Assembly (NCBI GenBank): GCA_018697195.1
Contig: CM031878.1
Span: 2,214,051-2,278,050 of the forward strand
DNA: 64,000 nt
Direction of reading: 5' to 3'
Source: Certhia americana
Taxonomy: Eukaryota > Chordata > Aves > Passeriformes > Certhiidae
Made by a program: the position numbers and the translations under genes. Under the pieces are notes generated by a model that had not been told where the DNA came from, ran no database searches, and saw nothing but the letters and a program-made list of their open reading frames with translations. This document shows positions 58,471-64,000 of this stretch, piece by piece. The number at the start of each line of letters is the position of its first letter. Position 1 is the first letter of the stretch.

Positions 58471-60831
58471 TGCATGCAATGGTCTTGGGCTAAACCAAGG
58501 TTCCTTAGACCAAGGCTAAGGAACTAAAAGTATTGGTGTGTGGAACAAATCTGATCATTTGAGGGACATGGAAACACATCCGGAAAGTAATCATTGGAGT
58601 GTTCTAGAAGCTGAAAAACATGCAAAAAGTCAGCACTGACCACAAAAAGGAAATAGGTGGTGGGAGCAGAATTAACATTTATTAATGACTTTTTGAAATG
58701 ATTATGAACAACTTTTTCCTATGCCTTCCATAGATAATCTAAGCAGCAGTTCTACCCCAAATATCTGTGCCTTCAATTTAAATTCACTCTTCCAATATTT
58801 GTACAGTGACTCAAAATTTCCCTTTCTGTAAATATTCCCAACAGGACAAGGTGGATATTGAAATGTTTGCACACAAAAGGTGTAGTCACTGTGAAAGCAA
58901 ATCCATTTAAAAAGTGTTGAGCAAATATTCAGAGGAAATGAGAATACGATGAATGAAAAAGGCTTTAAGGGGGTTTGGAAAGGAGGCAGGTGAAGTCATT
59001 GTGATAGTGCCATGTCAGATTAGTGCTCTGAAAGAGCTGTAGGGTGCAAAGTAGTTAAGACATTATTTACCCCTTCAATAAAGCAAGTATTATTTTTACT
59101 CACATTAATCAGTAGACTTGTAAACCCATTAGAGAACATAGTTCATGTATAATAGAAAGGAGAAAAATCAATGTAGAATGGCAAACTAGTAACAATGAGT
59201 GAAACTAAATGAGTTTTCTGTGATTTTCTACCTTTTCAAATTGCATTACTTTTTAGTATAAACCCTTCAGGAAGCTTGCTGTAGGCCTGACTGAAATACC
59301 ATAGAACAAACTGGTAACTAAACGGGGCATCAAAATAAAAGAGTGACCCAGTAGCATAATCCCTTATCTAGAAGTTGTCACTGCTGTTCTGACTGTATCA
59401 CTGGGCTGTCTGGTTTGATAGGTATTTTCTATGTGTATTCAAATTCAAGTGTTTGGACTGGGAGATTACATACCACTCGTGGAAGTAGCTGAGCTGCATT
59501 CAGGGCCCCAGGGTCTTGGGAGGGACAGCCTCTCACCCAGACACTGAGTTGTCAAGAGCCTGTGATGGTAAGGCAGCTAAGAAGGAGACTGCTGGGATTC
59601 AGAACTGCCCAGGAGGAGTTCAAGCTTCCCAGAAATGTTCTCCAGACCTAAGGCAGAGTTTAGAATGTGAAGAGGGTCTTGAAAGAGCCTTCATGAGACA
59701 GCTGTGCTGGTTGGGGGGCTACAGAAGCTGCTACATTGTCTGGATGCAGAAAGGGATGAGTTTTGTTGATGTTCGCATCCTGGATGTACAGAGGTGACAA
59801 GAGGAAAAAGGCTTCATTATCCTGATTAGTCTTTCTGCTTTGAAGTATTCGTAGCCAACTCTTGATCCCTACTATGGATTGTGTTCAGCAGAAAGGTACA
59901 GTTGAATCCAGAAAGGATCTTAGGTCATCCCAGTGCCTACACTTAGGTAGAGAAAAATATAGAGTTAGGAGACAGGAAAGAGGTCACTAGGAGTGTAAGT
60001 GTAAAGTCACAGTGCAGCTAACAAATGTAAATAAAATACATTTTTACATCTGCAAACCTGTATATTGCCATAATTCAGGAGTGAATAATCCCCTAACAAC
60101 AGACAAAGTCTGCTGCCTTAAAGACAAAAGGAAACATTTTGCAGAATCAGAAAAAGTTGAGGAATAAATATAATCTCATCTGTGTCATACTGTTATCTTG
60201 GATTTTAAATGGTTCTATGTCTTGTTTCTATTCAATCAGAACATTTAGCACTGCAATCATCTTAAGAGAATCTCCTTTATGAAGCAAAATGAACTTTGAG
60301 TATGTTAAGTAATAATTAAATCCAGTTATTGTGATTGCAAACATTCATCTCCAGCTAAATGGATGGCTCCCTTCAAATCTGTGTTGGTTGGCTGTTCTCA
60401 CCACAGAGCTTCCTAAAGTTCTCTGTTGTTCCCTAATACTTTTCTGATGATTTTACCTCTCTTTTACTTCAAAAAGCAGTCAGATGGGAATAACTTCTGC
60501 TCTTTTCACTGTAAACAGGATCCATAACTCTGCAAATGAGTCACTGTGACTGTGTGAAGAAAAGGTTTGAGAAAGTGGATCTTTTATTCACTGACTTCTC
60601 ACCACATTTATCTGGCTGGGGAAAACATACAGAGGATCTGCACAACATGAAGAGAATGGATAGATAGCACCAGGACATGTGATAGATAGAACCTCACTCA
60701 CATAGCTCTCTCCACACCATGGCCTGAGGCTGCACAGAGGCAGAAAAGGTAAAATAGAGTTTTTAATTCTGGAAAAAGTTCTATATTGACCAACCTGAAA
60801 CACAGTCAAGGGCATAACCTGATCTTCACAG

Positions 60832-60863
<32 letters not shown>

Positions 60864-61609
60864 CCCGAACTTCACAGAGGGGAGAGAAAATTGCAGTATC
60901 CTAATGGAGAGATATTTTCAGTAACCCTTGGCCATTACAACCAGATTCTTATGTTCAGGGTAAATAAAAAGTTATTCAAAATATACAGAAGACAAGTAGT
61001 CCATTTCCTAGCCTGTAATACAGTCCAGATATGCAATGAATAACATTTAATAGAATGACATCAATATCAGAAATGTGAGCCACCTTACAAGAGCAGACAC
61101 GCACAGTGGTGGCTCAAGCCTGTGAGTACAAAAAATGAAAATCATCCCTTTACAATCTTACTGCAGAAAACCAGGGGTGGTAAGTGAATCCTCCCCACCA
61201 TCCCCACAAAAAAATGTTAACAGGTAAAGGAAATAGCCCTTGATACATCAACGGGAGAAAAACCCAGGAACATTGTTCTGGAGAAACCTTTATATTGCTT
61301 TTGAATATGGATTTTTAATTGTGTCATATAAAATTAGTGCTTAGAGACCCTAGATATGATAATGAATGTTCTGAACCTTAGAGAGACACTTAAAATTGTC
61401 TTCAAAGAAATTCCTTCCATTTTACCAGTATACTAAGGCAATATACATGAAATGAGATTAAATTAAAACTGAAACTCTACTGAAGGTCTTCCCATCACCT
61501 TTTTCGTGCAGAATCAGTGCATTTTCATCATTATTCTTTGCCGTCACTTTTACAAGGGAGTCAGAGCTTTCTCTTACAAGTTTCTTTTGCAGTCTATGCC
61601 AGGTTTTGG
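58471..61609. other. Unique non-coding DNA
   Basis: 3.1 kb of single-copy sequence with a (TA)n inside a small duplication at 60815-60878. No exon or RNA gene recognised. Confidence 0.5.
60815..60878. repeat. (TA)n between near-identical 18-bp repeats
   Basis: TAACCTGATCTTCACAGA (60815-60832) recurs with two mismatches as TAACCCGAACTTCACAGA (60861-60878). Between them lies an alternating AT run from 60834 to 60860. The arrangement is a 46-bp tandem duplication in which the TA part has expanded. Confidence 0.9.
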
Positions 61610-61760
61610 ATGAAGTTTTCATTAGGATATTCCTCCCTAATATTTTCCATTGCCTAATTTCATCCAATTATATCTAATTACACTCCCCTGAACAACTAGA
61701 AACTATTCTTATCCCTCCCTTCAGATGCTTCCAGACAATTATCTGGCTCTGCATCCCTAT
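61610..61760 (-). mobile_element. Possible ancient CR1-like fragment, antisense
   Basis: GGATATTCCTCCCTAATATT, then TTTCATCCAATTATATCTAA, TTACACTCCCCTGAACAACT and CTTATCCCTCCCTTCAGATG are in the order of reverse-complement CR1 3' regions ('ttcctaatat...tctagttatactcccc...aataattcctctccctcc'). Divergence is high and the AT richness makes chance matches easier. Confidence 0.35.
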
Positions 61761-62963
61761 TTGCCAAGTTACAGCTATGAAGTTTTTTTAACCTTTTGTT
61801 CCATTAACTTGACTTTCCTGTTATCCAAAGGCTATACAGTACATTGCCTGAGAGGAAAGAAGATCTGGAATGGCTTGCATTATTTTAAGCAGACGGGTTA
61901 GGCTTGCGAAATATTTGTCTCCTCCTTGCAATCATAGTCACGAGTGTTCTATCACATTTGGAACTCTTACTTCCCAGCATCCTGTGAATGGTTATCAAAT
62001 AGATTTTGTAGTTAATTTTATAATAATTTCACAATTGATGTACTAGTGTGCTGCTGCTGCTGCTGAGTATTACTGACTTCAAGAATTTATTTGCTATGTT
62101 ATTCCATTGGATGAGGGAAAAAACCAGCAAAATAGCTGTCTTGTTATTCCACACTGGTGATGTAATCTAAGGATTCTTGACCAAGACTTTGGAATAGCAA
62201 TCAAGGAAGAGACTATCTTAGGTTAACTGTAATACCAGACTTACTTGATGCTTTCTGTAACTAAATATTTGTGGAAAGCTTGTAGACTGCTGGCTTTTGA
62301 GCACTTCTGAAGTTGTCACAAAGAGAAAATCTTAGAGAATAGAGGGAATAATGATTTGGTAGGGTCAATGTAAACTAAATCACTGTCAGTACAAATGTAC
62401 TGCTCTGTTCAGATTCATGTTTTCAGCAATAACAAAACTCTGGTCAATTAAGCCTCCACTCTTCTCACCTGAAAGCAGCCATGTAGAAGATAAGCATTCA
62501 TACTAACTTAGGTCCTCTGTGGGCACTTCCAGAAAGTGATGTATTTCACCTGTCTCTGATATTGATCTTGGTGTACTAGAACATATTTTCATGAACTGTC
62601 AGTAACATGAAAACAGAAAATGCTCAGGACACAAGCAACTTTGAAAACAACTCACCAGGCTCTAATGCCCTCAAAAACCCCAAGGTATTTAATGAGCAAA
62701 GAGTGACATTACCAAGTCTTTTTCCTAATCAGTTTGGGTGGTTTACTCCTAGATTCCTCTTGCTTCTTCTACCCCGTGTCCAGCATGATGAAAAGCTGTG
62801 ATGCCTTCCAGCCCCACTATCATCCGTGGCTGTCCCCAGTAAAAATCAACTTGTGTGCTGCTGGGAATGTGGGAATGTCCCAACCAACCTCTGGCTACCC
62901 AGACTGCGTAAATATCTGCTCACACAGCACAGGTTTTTTCTTTGAGTGATTATGGGATAGTAA
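61761..62963. other. Unique non-coding DNA
   Basis: Single-copy sequence with a short (GCT)5 at about 62050-62065. No gene recognised. Confidence 0.5.
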
Positions 62964-63085
62964 AATCATAGAATGGCTTGGGTTGGAAATAAGCCAAGAT
63001 TCAAACCCCCTGCCCTGGGCAGGAACACTTTCCTCTAGATCAGGTTTCTCAGAACCCCATCCAGCTTGAACATTTACAGGTTCTC
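62964..63085 (-). mobile_element. CR1 LINE 3' end, antisense
   Basis: AATCATAGAATGGCTTGGGT, TGGAAATAAGCCAAGATTCA, ACCCCCTGCCCTGGGCAGGA, ACACTTTCCTCTAGATCAGG, TTTCTCAGAACCCCATCCAG and CTTGAACATTTACAGG give a moderately diverged reverse complement of an avian CR1 3' end, truncated after about 120 bases. This is the 'ctagatcaggttgctcagagccccatccagc' subtype. Confidence 0.92.
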
Positions 63086-63836
63086 GTCCTCTAGCCAGTT
63101 TTCAATCTTCTGTAGCTCTTAGAAATGTAGCATCAACAGGAAAGCAACCCAACCCCCAACAGAGAGTTACAAATCTGTCTTCAAATCTGACTGAAACAGC
63201 CCAAGAAATCTCAGAGTTAAGTGGAGAACACAGGTGGAAAAATCAGGATATGATTGCAGAAGCTTATTTTCACTTCAGAAATTCAGCTAAAGAAAGAACA
63301 AACCATTCTACAGAATTAAATCATAACTTTTTTTTTTTTTTTTTTATCAGGCACTTGCTATCGTTTTCCCCCTTGCTGACATGAAAATTGAGAAACTGGG
63401 AATCCAATTACAAACACTAGATAAAAGGGAATGATAGCAAGGAATTTTAATTGGATGGAAAAGATGTTTGGAGGCATGTTCACTAGGTACATGCTTCAAA
63501 AGCAGCAGAACTACAAGTGTACAGGCAGAGGTCACTGTGTAAAGGGATAACAGGTGACTTAGAAACAGTGAAACACAGCTCAGGTTTTCAATCAATAGGG
63601 CGAGTGAGAGCTGCTGGACCTTCGATGAAATTCATTACTTCAAGAGGTAGTAAACACCAATATTGACATTTAGAATTCAACCAAACCCCAAATTGCTTAT
63701 GTATCTGGCAGCTTTGTTTTAAAGTGTGAAAACTCTCAGCAGGAGGTACCAAGGGTTTTGCAACCTTTTATTTCCAAGGCTTACTGCAAGGAAAAAAACA
63801 TATTGTTAGGTGTCTGTTCTGAACATCTCTTATTGT
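63086..63836. other. Unique non-coding DNA
   Basis: Single-copy sequence with a T run at 63328-63345. Nothing else recognised. Confidence 0.5.
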
Positions 63837-63977
63837 ACTTCTCCTCTTTCTTCTTCTTCTTCCTCTCCTTCTTCTCCTCTTCCTTCTCCTCCTCCTTCTT
63901 TTCCTTCTTCTTCTTTTTCTTCTTTTTCTTCTTCTTCTTCTTCTTCTTCTTCTTCTTCTTCTTCTTCTTCTTCCTTC
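63837..63977. repeat. CTT-rich polypyrimidine tract
   Basis: About 140 bases of C/T only on the + strand. It starts as mixed CTT/CCT/CTC units and ends in an uninterrupted CTT run from about 63928. The Arg/Lys-rich and Ser-rich frames across it are repeat artefacts. Confidence 0.97.
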
Positions 63978-64000
63978 TGTCATCACACATTCTGCTGAGT

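Noticed and set aside
63768..63998. Arg-rich, Lys-rich and Ser-rich frames
   Set aside because: Translations of a CTT/AAG microsatellite.

Overview
This 64 kb window looks like non-coding DNA from a bird nuclear genome. The main evidence is many 5'-truncated CR1 LINE 3' ends. Their diagnostic blocks are the GGACCTTAAAG, CAGGGACACCTTCCA and GGGCACCCTGTGCCAGGG stretches plus a terminal ATTCTATG-like octamer, and they occur on both strands. The GGGCACCCTGTGCCAGGGCCTGCCCACCCT form is the one I associate with songbirds and related Neoaves, so a passerine is my best guess. There is no prokaryotic gene organisation, and all long open frames are either low-complexity repeats or have no recognisable protein content. 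I found no convincing protein-coding exon, tRNA, rRNA or CRISPR array. The window is most likely a gene desert or the inside of a very large intron.

Layout. 1-12 kb is mostly unique AT-rich DNA. It carries a CR1 tail at 1.5 kb, two old CR1-like remnants (6.5 and 11.3 kb), a CR1 tail at 10.3 kb and a candidate conserved regulatory element at 3.2-3.7 kb. 12-21 kb has two antisense CR1 tails and a long, very diverged CR1 copy (12.65-13.06 kb) of a type shared with turtles and crocodilians. 21-23.2 kb holds two large purine-strand simple-repeat tracts, one with an assembly gap of 10 Ns, and a (TA)n. 23.2-42.8 kb is unique sequence with scattered CR1 tails, an imperfect 142 bp tandem duplication in A-rich DNA (29.1 kb) and a 47-base T run (39.36 kb).

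42.8-50.4 kb is the richest part for ancient elements. It has a broken CR1 ORF2 fragment (endonuclease/reverse-transcriptase linker region), an old antisense CR1 next to it and three MIR/CORE-SINE-like relics. It also has a facing poly-T/poly-A pair and a compact CpG cluster at 49.06-49.32 kb. 50.4-64 kb has more CR1 tails, a C15 run, a (TA)n inside a small tandem duplication and a terminal CTT-rich tract.

No genes act together here. The biological content is a layered transposon record (young avian CR1, older sauropsid CR1, MIR-like SINEs), repeat-expansion tracts able to form unusual DNA structures and a few candidate regulatory stretches. I did not find evidence of a new biological system. 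All repeat identifications come from recognising family sequence by eye, and element ends are approximate to about 10-30 bases.
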